Origin: Thalassobius sp047123305
Lineage (GTDB): Bacteria; Pseudomonadota; Alphaproteobacteria; Rhodobacterales; Rhodobacteraceae
DNA: 64,000 nt
Direction: 5' to 3'
Assembly (NCBI RefSeq): GCF_047123305.1
Contig: NZ_CP138918.1
Location: forward strand, 3,286,001 to 3,350,000
The position numbers and the translations under genes were made by a program. Under the pieces are notes generated by a model. It ran no database searches. It saw only the letters and a program-made list of their open reading frames with translations, and was not told the DNA's origin. Of this stretch, positions 26,601 through 34,047 are shown in pieces (within the stretch, counting starts at the first letter, position 1; the number at the start of each line of letters is the position of its first letter).

Positions 26601-29600
26601 CAGGTCGGAGGTGGTGCTTGTGTAGAGCTGCGCCACAGGGGTGGGCACTGACAGGACCACGTTAAACGAACAGGAGCTGCCCGCCGCAAGGCTGCCGCCC
26701 CGCATCAGGATCTCATTGCTGCCTTCCACCACAGAGCTTGCGCCACAGGGGGTGCCAACAGGCAGTTGTGACACCGTGACACCGGGAATGTCCGTGCCGA
26801 TGGGATCGGTGAAGCTCAGGTCGTTCAATGGTGCGCTGCCAGCGGGCAGGGTGATGGTATAGCTCAACGAAATCAGGCTGTTGGCCTCAACCGTCGATTG
26901 GCTGAAGGATTTCACAAAGGTCGGCTGTCCCACGACAAGCACATCGATAGAATCGCTGCCCGCGACACCGTCGCGTGTCACAGTCGCCTGTACGGCACTG
27001 ACATTGGTGGCGGTGTTGGTATAGCGCCCCGCGGTTGCCGCCGCATCGATGGACAGGGACACCGTGATCTCACAAGAGGCATTGGCCGCCAAAGTGCCAC
27101 CGCTGAAACCAATGCTGGAAGCCCCCACACCCGTTGGCGCAACGTCACAGGTGTTACTTTGCAAACTGTCAAACAGGGTGCCGGTCAGGAAGGTGGAGAG
27201 GTCATCGTTGAAGGCGATTGCGCTCAGCGGATCAGAGGTGGTGTTGGTCAGGGTAAAGGTCAGATTGGTGGTCTGCCCGGCCACAACGCTGTCATCCGCA
27301 AAGGCCTTGTTAACAGTCAATGGCGCGGCCCCTTCGGCGGCGCCAACCACCAGATCGGTGCTGTAGGGCCCACCGGTGACAAAGATTGGTCCGTCAAAAG
27401 CCTGTGTCGCGGCTGGAATGACCATTGGGAATGTTCCCGCTGCCTGTCCGGCGTTCACATTGATTGTGGCACGGGTCACACAGCTGGCACCGGCGCTCAG
27501 CGGTCCCAAAGACTGGAACCAGTTGCTGCTGGAAAGCGACAGAGAGCCTCCACAAGTGTTTTCGACCGGAGTGCCATCGAAGGTTGCCGAAGTCAGCGGC
27601 CGCAACATCTGGTTACTGAAGGAGTAGCTTGTCAGATTTGTCGCGCTGGAGTTGGTGTATTCCACCCGCAGGGTGACGGAATCGCCCGGGGCCACCGGAT
27701 CTTCTTCGATCGACATGGCAACGGTCAGCGGCAAAACGGAAACCACCGCAAGCGATGCTGTGGGTACCGAGTTGATCGCCACCTGCGTGCCGCCGGGGGC
27801 AATGGCCGCCATCAGGTCGTCAATCTGGTTGGTGTAATTGCCAACCCCCACCGGTGTAGTGTCCAGCGCCACAACAATCGAACAGCTTGCGCCCTGGGCA
27901 AGGGTGCCGCCTGCATAGGTCAGCATTGTTGTGCCTTGGCCGCTGACGGTACCGGTACAGTCGTTTGAGGTCACCGCTGTAAACAGCGCGTCCCCCAAGT
28001 ATTCGTCGAGATCATCGGTGAAAGCGATTTGCTCTGCACCGTTGCTTTCATCGGTGTTCTGCAGCAGCAGGGTCATCGACAAGGGATCGCCGGGCAGGAT
28101 TTGCGCGCTCGAGAAGGATTTGCTCAGGCTCAGTCCCACTTCGCCGGCGCCGATGGTCATCGAGGCGGTGGAGGTTCGGCTGGTCAGGTTGGTGCTGCCA
28201 ACGGTCGAGGTAGGAGCCGTGGTGGTGAAACTATATGGCCCAGGCGACTGCCCCGCGGGCACGGCGAAGTCGTAGACAATCTGGCAGCTGGCACCGGGCG
28301 CCATATCGATGTCCAAGATATTGAGGCCATTGACGCCACCAGAATCAGAGAGATTGCCGAGTAACGCGGAACAGGTGTTGCTGGTCGAAGTGAAATGCGT
28401 TCCAGAGGTCAGCGGTGGCGCAAACGGCAGCGTAAAGGCCAGATCCGAAACACCCTCTGTTGCCGAGGTGTTGGTGACGTCAAAAGTGAAGGTCGGGGGA
28501 TTCACCCCGTCGTTGATGCTCAGCACCACAGTGGGCGGTGTGGCGACCACCAGATTGTCAGTGGCGGTTTGCGAGCCGGTGACATTGTCGCCATCCACAG
28601 TGGCTGTGACTACACTGGTCACATTGGGGTAGGTGCCAGAAACAGCGCCACCCGGAACCGAAACGGTAATCCCAATTGTACAGCTGCTGCTGGGCGCAAC
28701 CGTGCCGCCGGACAGCCCGAAAGAAGAGGTGCCAACGCCGCTGACAGACCCGCCACAGGAGTTGGAGTTCAACGAAAATGTCGAGCCCGCCAGCATGGCA
28801 GACAAATCATCGGTGAAGCCAACCGCTGTGGCCGCCTGATCGCGGCTGTTGTTCTGCAGGGTGAAGGTCAATCCGGTGGTGGTGCCAGGAACAACAGGGT
28901 CCGGATCAAAGGTTTTGGTCAGATTTGGCACCGAAGTGTCAATCGTAGAGACCGTCAGCGTTGCACTTGCATTGCCCAGCTCTCTTTGAACTCCGCTATA
29001 ATTTGCAAGTGATACATCCGTCGTTGCCGTGAAACTGCCAGAGCTTCGTCCGGTGATATCCAACGATACGGCGCAGGTGCCACTTGCAGGGACAATGGTC
29101 GGTGTCAGGCTGACCGTGGATCCCGTTTGATAGCTGAAACTCTGTGTGCCCGGGGTTGCACTCAATATCGGTGCGGAGGAACCGCAGGTTGTTGACAGTT
29201 GGACCGGATTCGCAATTTCCAGACCGACCGGCAAGACATCGGCGATCTGCAGGAAATGGGCTTTTGTGGCAAAGGCGGAGTTGTCGATTGTAAAGGTCAG
29301 GGTGCTGGTTTCATTCAGACCAACGGTGGCCGGGGAAAACGCAGCCGAAATAGCGGAACGGTCCACCGCATTTACGGTCAGTGTGTCGGTGGCTGAGCCG
29401 AAATCGCCTTGATCCGTGTTCAGCGATGTTGTGGCCGTCGCCCCGGAGGTGAGCGCTGTGGTTTGCACGGAAACGGTACAGCTTTCGCCGAAAGGGAGGC
29501 TGCCGCCGGACATGCTGATGCTGGAGCCGCCGGGGGTGGCGGTAAAGCTGGGGCCTCCAGGGCAGTCACTGATCAGGTTGGGGATGGCACCAAGGTTCAC

Positions 29601-29855
29601 AACAGTGCCGAGGGTCTGACTGAAGCCAACGCTGCTCAGCCCGCCGACGCCCGTATTGCTCAACGTGAATGTCAGTTCCGTGTCCGCACCGGCAATCACC
29701 GTATCGGGTGAAAACACCGCCGAGAAACTGGCATCGGCACCCTGCGCCTGCACGGCGTTGCCTGTCCCGATAACCGAACCCAGAACCAAAGAGGTAACAA
29801 ATACTGCACGAACCTTAACCCGCAGACTGGCTGCGATCATCCCCAAGACCTTCAT
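20619..29855 (-). CDS. Giant repeat autotransporter adhesin-like protein
   Basis: About 3,078 residues, one uninterrupted frame. I took the ATG at 29855, which follows AGGGG and begins a signal peptide (basic MKVLGMIAASLRVKVR, then hydrophobic AVFVTSLVLGSVIGTG and AVQAQ). Residues about 39-2620 are some twenty tandem repeats of about 125-140 residues of the DUF11/DUF7933-like kind: F-x-K-x-F-x-P-x-x-I-x-Q-G-x-x-S-T-L-T-F-T-I-D-N, then a D-T-F/L-P-x-G-M strand, a T-C-G-G-T cysteine, an A-G-x-x-C-T cysteine and an N-T-x-x-L-T-S-x-x-G end. A short linker and an autotransporter-type beta-barrel (about residue 2815 to the end) follow. The barrel should lie in the outer membrane with the repeats outside; a role in attachment or biofilm is an inference. 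Confidence 0.88.
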   Translation of the reverse strand: MKVLGMIAASLRVKVRAVFVTSLVLGSVIGTGNAVQAQGADASFSAVFSPDTVIAGADTELTFTLSNTGVGGLSSVGFSQTLGTVVNLGAIPNLISDCPGGPSFTATPGGSSISMSGGSLPFGESCTVSVQTTALTSGATATTSLNTDQGDFGSATDTLTVNAVDRSAISAAFSPATVGLNETSTLTFTIDNSAFATKAHFLQIADVLPVGLEIANPVQLSTTCGSSAPILSATPGTQSFSYQTGSTVSLTPTIVPASGTCAVSLDITGRSSGSFTATTDVSLANYSGVQRELGNASATLTVSTIDTSVPNLTKTFDPDPVVPGTTTGLTFTLQNNSRDQAATAVGFTDDLSAMLAGSTFSLNSNSCGGSVSGVGTSSFGLSGGTVAPSSSCTIGITVSVPGGAVSGTYPNVTSVVTATVDGDNVTGSQTATDNLVVATPPTVVLSINDGVNPPTFTFDVTNTSATEGVSDLAFTLPFAPPLTSGTHFTSTSNTCSALLGNLSDSGGVNGLNILDIDMAPGASCQIVYDFAVPAGQSPGPYSFTTTAPTSTVGSTNLTSRTSTASMTIGAGEVGLSLSKSFSSAQILPGDPLSMTLLLQNTDESNGAEQIAFTDDLDEYLGDALFTAVTSNDCTGTVSGQGTTMLTYAGGTLAQGASCSIVVALDTTPVGVGNYTNQIDDLMAAIAPGGTQVAINSVPTASLAVVSVLPLTVAMSIEEDPVAPGDSVTLRVEYTNSSATNLTSYSFSNQMLRPLTSATFDGTPVENTCGGSLSLSSSNWFQSLGPLSAGASCVTRATINVNAGQAAGTFPMVIPAATQAFDGPIFVTGGPYSTDLVVGAAEGAAPLTVNKAFADDSVVAGQTTNLTFTLTNTTSDPLSAIAFNDDLSTFLTGTLFDSLQSNTCDVAPTGVGASSIGFSGGTLAANASCEITVSLSIDAAATAGRYTNTATNVSAVQATVTRDGVAGSDSIDVLVVGQPTFVKSFSQSTVEANSLISLSYTITLPAGSAPLNDLSFTDPIGTDIPGVTVSQLPVGTPCGASSVVEGSNEILMRGGSLAAGSSCSFNVVLSVPTPVAQLYTSTTSDLLEGATTVANPAVDTLTVFPLPPAYTYAFSPATVTRGQISRLTHTLDASAANQTTTGVSFTDNLPAGLVLATPVNLALSAATCSGAVTAPDGGSSLSFAGTINAGSVCTIAVDVVSPNAANHNNGVGVLSTDFGSSLSPAATLTVNVAPVPGYSIALAPDPILEGGVSTVTYTIDNSAAFVPASALVIDHNFPTNIFAATPVNSANTCGGSLTVNSGSVSLTGGSVAAGGTCTVSFDVTSEVAGNYTYAAGTLDSDLGRTPAAQNILVVNQAPVPTLAKGFAPATVAQGGLSTVTLSINNTLALIDTELAAVTDSLPTGMVVAPTPNASQSAACTGGTFAPTAGATSVSFNGTISPGSTCTLSFDVRALAAGSQSNTVNMTSELGTSTAASANLNVTAAPLPTFTKVFSAASIEQGDTSTLTFTIDNVSSLIEATGLSFSDTLPAAVTLASPVNVANTCGGTVTAVAGSGTVVLTGGSVAEGASCTLSVETTATSIGNHVNTSSSLTSSLGTSPQATDTLTVTAAPVLTGSKGFTNGTTIQGDTNTVTIGINNTALIGTNNILFSDLLPSGMVVAPTPATSTTCGGSVSATPGAPSVSFSGGSLGASSSCAVSFDVRVTGNSAVTNTISDLTSDLGASGSFSDTLNVTPAPAPLFSKAFNPSTMEQGEVSTLTFTFDNSASLIEATTLSMSDTFPTSMTVSGNATPQFTGSCTVASATETVGAGSVSYSALSLPAGGVCTYSVNVTALNAGGLTNTTGTLSSSLGSSGTASAVLNVVTPDAPAFSKAFASSAIVQGASTTLTFTIDNSTASIPATSLSFSDTFPAGMTVAATPNASTTCTGGTLTATANTSTLSYSGGTVPALSTCTVSVDVTAVTAGPNVNISGDLTSDIGNSGTASDTLTVNLSPAPAFSKVFSPSSIVQGDTSTLTFTIDNSAGLITVNSLDFTDVMPASMTVASPANVVAGCSGGTVTAVAGSDTISYTGGAVWAGTSCAISVDVVATDQGSLSNTSGDLTSTQGSSGTASATLTVTPAPVPSFSKTVASGSINQGDRVAYQLIIDSSSALVPVTNLAVTDPFPSGMFLESGSLSTTCTGGTLTGTGGDTSISYSGGTVAAGATCTIDFEVRPLTASGTLVNTTGDLTSSQGNSGPASVSLNVVPPTVPVFSKAFGDASIEQGAVSTLTLTIDHSSESFIDATGLVFTDNFPSGMTVAATPNDSSTCGGTFTATAGDSSVSLSGGSVSAGATCALTVDVTAVDLGDADNVTEPLTTDLGTAPAATATLTVTAAPDLGFARSYSPSSVAQGEPASLLYDIDNSTGLIGANNMAFTDTLPSDVVVGAGSISNSCGGTVTAAAGGNSVSFSGGTVATGATCQISVPVSSTVVATHSNTSGDLTSDRGTTAGVSASLTVTAAPPPTVTQAFVPSTFAQGQIGSLVITVDNTAAFIDATSLGLTGDLGGSLQLVNSGSNVPSNSCGGTLLAPENSTRFNLSGATAPAMSQCVITLPVTSDSISTPTSTLSGISSSQGSSTAPAPVGVTVTENVNGNITFVVGSSSNGTYSFTSTEALLNFTVTATGGGATQGPIELAAGTYQVDIALPSGEGLSSLSCNDGDSIADAFTGRVSVVLAQRENVTCTYNTLATEQRTVDTIHDFLHRRSALILANQPDRNRRLQRMNSGGVGGQTLSFAQGDILSMLPVEFDPMSIGSGNYSLRTSMHDVRVARAMTLLAHDPNKQSMFVENTKWDLWFEGSYSEFEGAGDSRGYFGIAYVGLDYVVSNKLLVGGLLQFDQMKDSSDINGTSISGRGWMAGPYVTARVAPNLIFDGRFAMGKSTNEISPFGTYTDTFETTRFLVDANLSGDFKVKEWTVTPNLALSFLQEKQHSYVDALNVTIPSQTLKMGQLRFGPRVSRLFVDDKGASFEPFVTLDGIYTFANSNAALSTSATDEAEGLRARLEAGFTTTNEHGAQLSFKANYDGIGRPDFEAYGVSLKLTVPLQ
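21985..29740 (-). repeat. About twenty tandem DUF11-like protein repeats
   Basis: The coding repeats average about 388 bases. Reading the protein I could split twenty units, each with one cysteine pair spaced about 20-30 residues. The last twelve (nearest the barrel) are alike in length and motif; the first eight are longer and more divergent, with insertions. The units are diverged at DNA level, so recent slippage is not obvious. Confidence 0.8.
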
Positions 29856-30068
29856 CTTGACCCCCTGATGACAAATACTAATGACCGGAAAGAAACCGGC
29901 AAGAAATTCAATTAATTGCCCCCAGAGAAACATAGTTGCGAATTTGACTCAAGGATTCCAATTATATTTCAACACCCTTCTTCAGGGCGTTGCTGTTTGG
30001 GTGACACCATCGCCCAAAACCTCGCCGAAGTTGCTAAACATCCGATGAACACGGCGACCGCAAGCGTC
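29856..30068. other. AT-rich leader/promoter region of the giant gene
   Basis: No gene seen. The stretch is clearly richer in A and T than its neighbours. On the leftward strand there is an exact TATAAT at 29966-29961 without a good -35 match, and a CCGG-AAAGAAA-CCGG dyad at about 29885-29899. This would give a leader of about 100 bases. Regulation cannot be read further. Confidence 0.4.
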
Positions 30069-30069
30069 A

Positions 30070-30104
30070 AAAAGCCCGCCGGGAAGGGCGGGCTTGGCAG
30101 TTTT
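30070..30104 (-). terminator. Terminator of the DUF882 gene
   Basis: On the leftward strand AGCCCGCC-CTTCCC-GGCGGGCT is followed by TTTTGACG: an 8-bp GC stem plus T run, 30 bases after the DUF882 stop. Confidence 0.8.
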
Positions 30105-30133
30105 TGACTTGATGGCGTGCTACGCTTGGGGGC

Positions 30134-30694
30134 TTAGCGGCCCCAGGTGCGCACCGGACCACAGTCCATATGTACAAAGTTCGAACGCGAATAGCTGCCC
30201 ACACCACCGGCGCGACAGATCGCGGCGGCTTTGGCCATCTGACCCACCGAACGCGATTGCAGGCGCAGATCCGCGGCCTGACCCTTCATATGGAGCGAGT
30301 TCTTGGCAACGCCGCGCGATTTCGACCGCAGCATGGCGTTGGTTTTCGGCGAGCGGTAGCCGGAGAGGAGCATATAGGGCTCACTCACATCCATCAAGTT
30401 ATGCGCCGCAGCCATGATATCAATGGTGCGTGCATCAATGCCGATCACGTCATTGGTGCGCCAGTCGCGCATGAAGTGGTTCACTTCCTTCAAGGCTTCT
30501 TTGATGTATTTGCCTTCAATCCAATAGATCATGTCGATGGATTCACCGGTCCGGCCGGAATGCATCCGGATGCGCCGGATGTCACCGGAGCCCCGCAGAA
30601 AGCCTGCGGCCTTGGAGAAGGTCGGTGCGGCCGACAATGTTGTTGCCGCAAACGCGCCGAGCACCGCCCGCCGCGTCAAAGTAGTATTCGTCAT
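30134..30694 (-). CDS. DUF882 / M15-like (YcbK family) exported peptidoglycan protein
   Basis: 186 residues. The N-terminus (TRRAVLGAFAATTLSAAPTFSKA) is a twin-arginine signal, so it is probably exported folded by Tat. The mature part has SGYRSPKTNAML, SLHMKGQAADLRL and FVHMDCGPVRTWGR, which hold the His/Asp metal ligands of the M15/VanY-like fold. Family members are thought to act on the peptide cross-links of peptidoglycan; substrate and activity are not shown. It is divergent from the L,D-transpeptidase gene at 31020, another wall enzyme, and the two may be regulated from the shared 325-base region. Confidence 0.88.
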   Translation of the reverse strand: MTNTTLTRRAVLGAFAATTLSAAPTFSKAAGFLRGSGDIRRIRMHSGRTGESIDMIYWIEGKYIKEALKEVNHFMRDWRTNDVIGIDARTIDIMAAAHNLMDVSEPYMLLSGYRSPKTNAMLRSKSRGVAKNSLHMKGQAADLRLQSRSVGQMAKAAAICRAGGVGSYSRSNFVHMDCGPVRTWGR

Positions 30695-31019
30695 GTTAGC
30701 GCCCGTCCTGTCGCTTACCTGTGTTGCCCGCGTTGTTACGCGAGGCCTGCCATCTCATCCCCAGATGCAGGCGTTTTATTACATACAAGTTTCGTTCCAC
30801 CAAGGTGCGTTTTGCCTCAAATTGTAGAAAACAAGGGGGTTCGGCGGTTTTTTGCGCAAAATTTCGTGAATGTGGCTTCGCTGACGGTTTTGCGACACAG
30901 GCTTGCGCAAAGCCCAAAGGAAATTGGCAGATTAACCTTTTGTGAATGGACAGCCGTTAAAGAAACCGCCTATGAGAGGTCTAGATCTGAAAAATTTACA
31001 ACGAAAGAGGGACGCGCTC
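30695..31019. other. Divergent regulatory region between two cell-wall genes
   Basis: 325 bases without a gene I can support. It has a perfect 12-bp palindrome TTTTGCGCAAAA at 30850-30861 and a second TTGCGCAA at 30903-30910, 51 bases apart. A TGTTAGCGC motif lies right before the DUF882 gene (30695-30703). A single CtrA-like half-site pair (TTAA...TGAA) near 30933 is imperfect. Confidence 0.45.
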
Positions 31020-32633
31020 ATGCTGTCTGTGACCCGTTCTGGTTTTTCCCGTTTGGCCTTCAGTGCCGTGGCGGCCTGCTTTATTCTAACCAACGCGCCG
31101 ACGCCCGCAGTGGCGCAGGTGACGGCCTTTAAACAGGCCGTGGCCGAAACCGCGTCGGATGACCGCGAACTGGCGCGGTTTTACCGTGAAAACGGGTTCT
31201 CGGCGATCTGGACCGGTGAAGGCGCAGAATTCACAGCCCGTCGTCAGGCCCTGATCAATGCGCTGCAGAATGTGCGCACGCACGGGTTGCCACAGGCCCG
31301 CTATGATGTGGATCTGCTGCTGACCCAGATGCGGGCCGCAAAAACACCGCGTGATCTGGGCATTGTCGACGTGGAACTGTCCAAAGCCTACTTGAAATAC
31401 GCCCGCGACATTGCCCATGGCGTGCTGACACCCCGCAAGATCGACGACGGTCTGGTGCGCAAGATCAGCAAGAAAGATGGTGCTGAATATCTGCAAATGC
31501 TGGTTTCCGGTCAGCCCTCGGCGGTGATGAAACAGCTGCCACCGACCTCTCCGGAATACCCCCGCCTGCGCAAGGAAATGCTGCGCCTTCAGGGTGTTAT
31601 CGCAGCGGGCGGCTGGGGTACAACGGTGCCGGGCAAGAAGCTGGAGCCAGGCGATCGCGGCGCCTCTATTGTCAAGCTGCGCGACCGTCTGGTGGCGCTT
31701 GGCTATCTGAACCGCTCGGCAACGCAGACCTATGACGCCAAGATTGAAGCCGCCGTGCAGCAGTTTCAGGCCGACCACGGGCTGGAGCAGGATGGTGTCG
31801 CCGGCGCCACAACACTGGCGCAGCTCAACGTGTCCGCAGAGAAACGTCTGCAATCCGTCATCGTTGCGATGGAGCGGGAGCGCTGGACCAACTTTGAGCG
31901 GGGCGAGCGCCATATCTGGGTGAACCTGACCGATTACACCGCCAAGATTGTAGATGATGGCAAGGTGACTTTCCGCACCCGTTCGGTTGTGGGGGCCAAT
32001 TCCTCGGACCGCCGCAGCCCCGAGTTCAGCGATGTCATGGAACATATGGTGATTAACCCCACCTGGAACGTGCCACGCTCGATCGCTGTGAAGGAATACC
32101 TGCCGCAGCTGCAGAAAAACCCCAACGCGGTTGGCCATCTGCGTCTGATCGACGGCTCGGGCCGCGTTGTCAGCCGTGAAGGCGCCGATTTCACCCAATA
32201 CACCCAACGCAATTTCCCGTTTGACATCAAACAGCCACCATCGCGTTCGAATGCTCTGGGTCTGGTGAAGTTCATGTTCCCGAACCGCCACAACATCTAC
32301 CTGCATGACACGCCGCAGAAGGCGCTGTTCAAACGCGAAACCCGCGCCTTCAGCCACGGCTGTATCCGCCTACAGCAACCGTTTGAATTTGCCTATGCGC
32401 TGCTGGCCCGTCAGGATGAAACACCTAAACAGACCTTCCACCGGATCCTGAAAACCGGCAAGGAAACCCAGGTGGATCTGGAAAAACAGCTGCCTGTGCA
32501 TATCGTCTACCGCACCGCAGTTGTGCCGGCGAAAGGCAAGGCGAACTACCGCCGTGACACCTATGGCCGCGATGCAAAGATCTGGAACGCTTTGCAGGCG
32601 GCAGGGGTGGCCTTGGGCGACGTTCGCGGCTAA
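31020..32633 (+). CDS. L,D-transpeptidase of the YcbB/LdtD type
   Basis: 537 residues from the ATG at 31020, which has GAGGG eight bases upstream and starts a signal peptide (SRLAFSAVAACFILTNAPTPAVAQ). In-frame ATGs at 30942 and 30972 are alternatives. Order of domains: an N-terminal scaffold region, a peptidoglycan-binding domain (GDRGASIVKLRDRLVALGYL ... AVQQFQADHGLEQDGVAG) and a YkuD catalytic domain. SHGCIRL holds the nucleophilic cysteine (448). It makes 3-3 cross-links or attaches proteins to peptidoglycan in the periplasm; which of these is not visible. It may be co-transcribed with lpxD. Confidence 0.9.
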   Translation: MLSVTRSGFSRLAFSAVAACFILTNAPTPAVAQVTAFKQAVAETASDDRELARFYRENGFSAIWTGEGAEFTARRQALINALQNVRTHGLPQARYDVDLLLTQMRAAKTPRDLGIVDVELSKAYLKYARDIAHGVLTPRKIDDGLVRKISKKDGAEYLQMLVSGQPSAVMKQLPPTSPEYPRLRKEMLRLQGVIAAGGWGTTVPGKKLEPGDRGASIVKLRDRLVALGYLNRSATQTYDAKIEAAVQQFQADHGLEQDGVAGATTLAQLNVSAEKRLQSVIVAMERERWTNFERGERHIWVNLTDYTAKIVDDGKVTFRTRSVVGANSSDRRSPEFSDVMEHMVINPTWNVPRSIAVKEYLPQLQKNPNAVGHLRLIDGSGRVVSREGADFTQYTQRNFPFDIKQPPSRSNALGLVKFMFPNRHNIYLHDTPQKALFKRETRAFSHGCIRLQQPFEFAYALLARQDETPKQTFHRILKTGKETQVDLEKQLPVHIVYRTAVVPAKGKANYRRDTYGRDAKIWNALQAAGVALGDVRG

Positions 32634-32640
32634 GTCTAAG

Positions 32641-32657
32641 CCCAAGACATTCTTGGG
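32641..32657 (+). promoter_or_regulatory. Hairpin over the lpxD ribosome binding site
   Basis: CCCAAGA-CAT-TCTTGGG is a perfect 7-bp stem with a 3-base loop. Its right arm overlaps the G-rich Shine-Dalgarno stretch of lpxD (ATG at 32666). It lacks a T run, so termination is unlikely; it could reduce translation. Confidence 0.45.
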
Positions 32658-32665
32658 GGCAGGCC

Positions 32666-33757
32666 ATGACATATACGATCAAAGAAATAGCAGCGTCGCT
32701 TGGGGCAGAAGCCTTTGGCGACGTTGATCTTTCTATCACCGGCGTGGCGGAACCCGCGATGGCCGGTGCCAGCGATCTGGCCCTAGCCATGAAACCCGAT
32801 TTCGCCAAAGGTCTGCCCGACGGCAAGGCGCAGGCGGCAATGCTGTGGCAGGGGTCTGACTGGCAGGCACTGGGGCTGAAAGCGGCGCTGGTTGCGCCAC
32901 GCCCGCGCTTTGCGATGGCGGGGCTGTCGGCGATGATGGACCCCGGTCAGGGCTTTGACAGCGGCATTCACCCTTCAGCGGTGGTGGACCCGGCCGCCAT
33001 ACTGGGCGCGGATGTCAGCGTCGGGCCCTTGGCGGTGATTTCCGCGGGCGCTGTGATTGGCGACGGCTCGGTGATTGGGCCGCATTGTTTCATTGGCGCT
33101 GAGGCGGTGCTGGGGCAGGGCTGTTTCCTGCGCGAAGGGGTGAAGATCGGGGCCCGTGTCACCATTGGGGACCGGTTCATTGCGCAACCGGGGGCCAGCG
33201 TGGGCGGCGATGGGTTCTCCTTTGTCACGCCAGAGGAATCGAACATCGAAAAGGTGCGCGACAGTCTTGGCGATGCGGGGGACGCCAAAGCTCAAAGCTA
33301 TGCGCGGATCCACTCGCTGGGATCGGTGCTGATTGGCGATGATGTTGAGCTGGGCGCAAACGCCTGTATCGACCGTGGAACCGTGCGTGACACCCGCATC
33401 GGCAACGGGGTGAAATTCGACAACCTCGCCCAGATTGGACACAACGTAGAGATCGGAAATGATTGCCTGATTTGCGCGCAGGTCGGAATCGCCGGATCGA
33501 CACGTATCGGTCACAATGTGGTGCTAGGTGGCCAGACGGGGGTCAGTGACAACCTGTTTATCGGGGACCACGTGATCACCGGCGGGGCCACAAAGGTGCT
33601 GGCAAATGTACCTGCGGGCCGCGTCATGCTGGGCTATCCGGCAATGAAGATGGAAACACATATTGAGGTTTACAAAGGCCTGCGCCGGTTGCCCCGGCTG
33701 TTCCGCGACGTTGCAAAGTTGCAGAAAGCTGTTTCAAAACCGGATGGGAATGACTAA
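32666..33757 (+). CDS. lpxD: UDP-3-O-acylglucosamine N-acyltransferase LpxD
   Basis: 363 residues. It transfers a 3-hydroxyacyl chain from acyl carrier protein to UDP-3-O-acylglucosamine, the third step of lipid A synthesis. An N-terminal uridine-binding domain is followed by a left-handed beta-helix of hexapeptide repeats (VGPLAVISAGAVIGDGSVIG, FDNLAQIGHNVEIGNDCLI) and a C-terminal helix. The catalytic His is in AQIGHNV. It is normally found next to lpxA, fabZ and bamA; here its partners are an acyl carrier protein and a ketoacyl synthase. Confidence 0.95.
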   Translation: MTYTIKEIAASLGAEAFGDVDLSITGVAEPAMAGASDLALAMKPDFAKGLPDGKAQAAMLWQGSDWQALGLKAALVAPRPRFAMAGLSAMMDPGQGFDSGIHPSAVVDPAAILGADVSVGPLAVISAGAVIGDGSVIGPHCFIGAEAVLGQGCFLREGVKIGARVTIGDRFIAQPGASVGGDGFSFVTPEESNIEKVRDSLGDAGDAKAQSYARIHSLGSVLIGDDVELGANACIDRGTVRDTRIGNGVKFDNLAQIGHNVEIGNDCLICAQVGIAGSTRIGHNVVLGGQTGVSDNLFIGDHVITGGATKVLANVPAGRVMLGYPAMKMETHIEVYKGLRRLPRLFRDVAKLQKAVSKPDGND

Positions 33758-33789
33758 ATCAACCTCAAGCAGAGGAAGGGGCCGTGATC

Positions 33790-34047
33790 ATGAACATCAA
33801 GGACAAGGTCATCGAAATCGTCGCTGAACAGGCGGTTCTGGAACCATCGGACGTTACGATGGAGAGCACGCTGGAGGATCTGGGCATCGACAGCCTGGGT
33901 CTGGTCGAGAGCATTTTTGCCATCGAAGAAGCCTTTGACATTTCGGTGCCTTTTAACGCCAACGAACCCGAGAAGAGCGATTTTGACATCTCCTCGGTGG
34001 CGGCAATCATCAAAGGCATTGAACAATTGGTGTCCGAGCAGGTCTGA
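33790..34047 (+). CDS. Acyl carrier protein, dedicated type
   Basis: 85 residues from the ATG at 33790 (AGAGGAAGGG ends nine bases before it); a GTG at 33784 is in frame. The phosphopantetheine attachment motif LGIDSLGLVESIFAIEEAF is present. It differs from housekeeping AcpP in the segment SVPFNANEPEKSDFDISSVAAI, which is longer than usual, so it is likely a specialised carrier. It is coupled to the following synthase by TGATG and preceded by lpxD. Together these suggest supply of a special acyl chain, perhaps for lipid A; that is an inference. Confidence 0.88.
   Translation: MNIKDKVIEIVAEQAVLEPSDVTMESTLEDLGIDSLGLVESIFAIEEAFDISVPFNANEPEKSDFDISSVAAIIKGIEQLVSEQV

Noticed and set aside
21985..29740. 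CRISPR-like array
   Set aside because: The repeats are about 388 bases, in frame and diverged; no short direct repeat with unique spacers is seen anywhere in the window.
30933..30947. Second CtrA site (TTAACCTTTTGTGAA)
   Set aside because: The right half is TGAA, not TTAA, and such half-matches are frequent.
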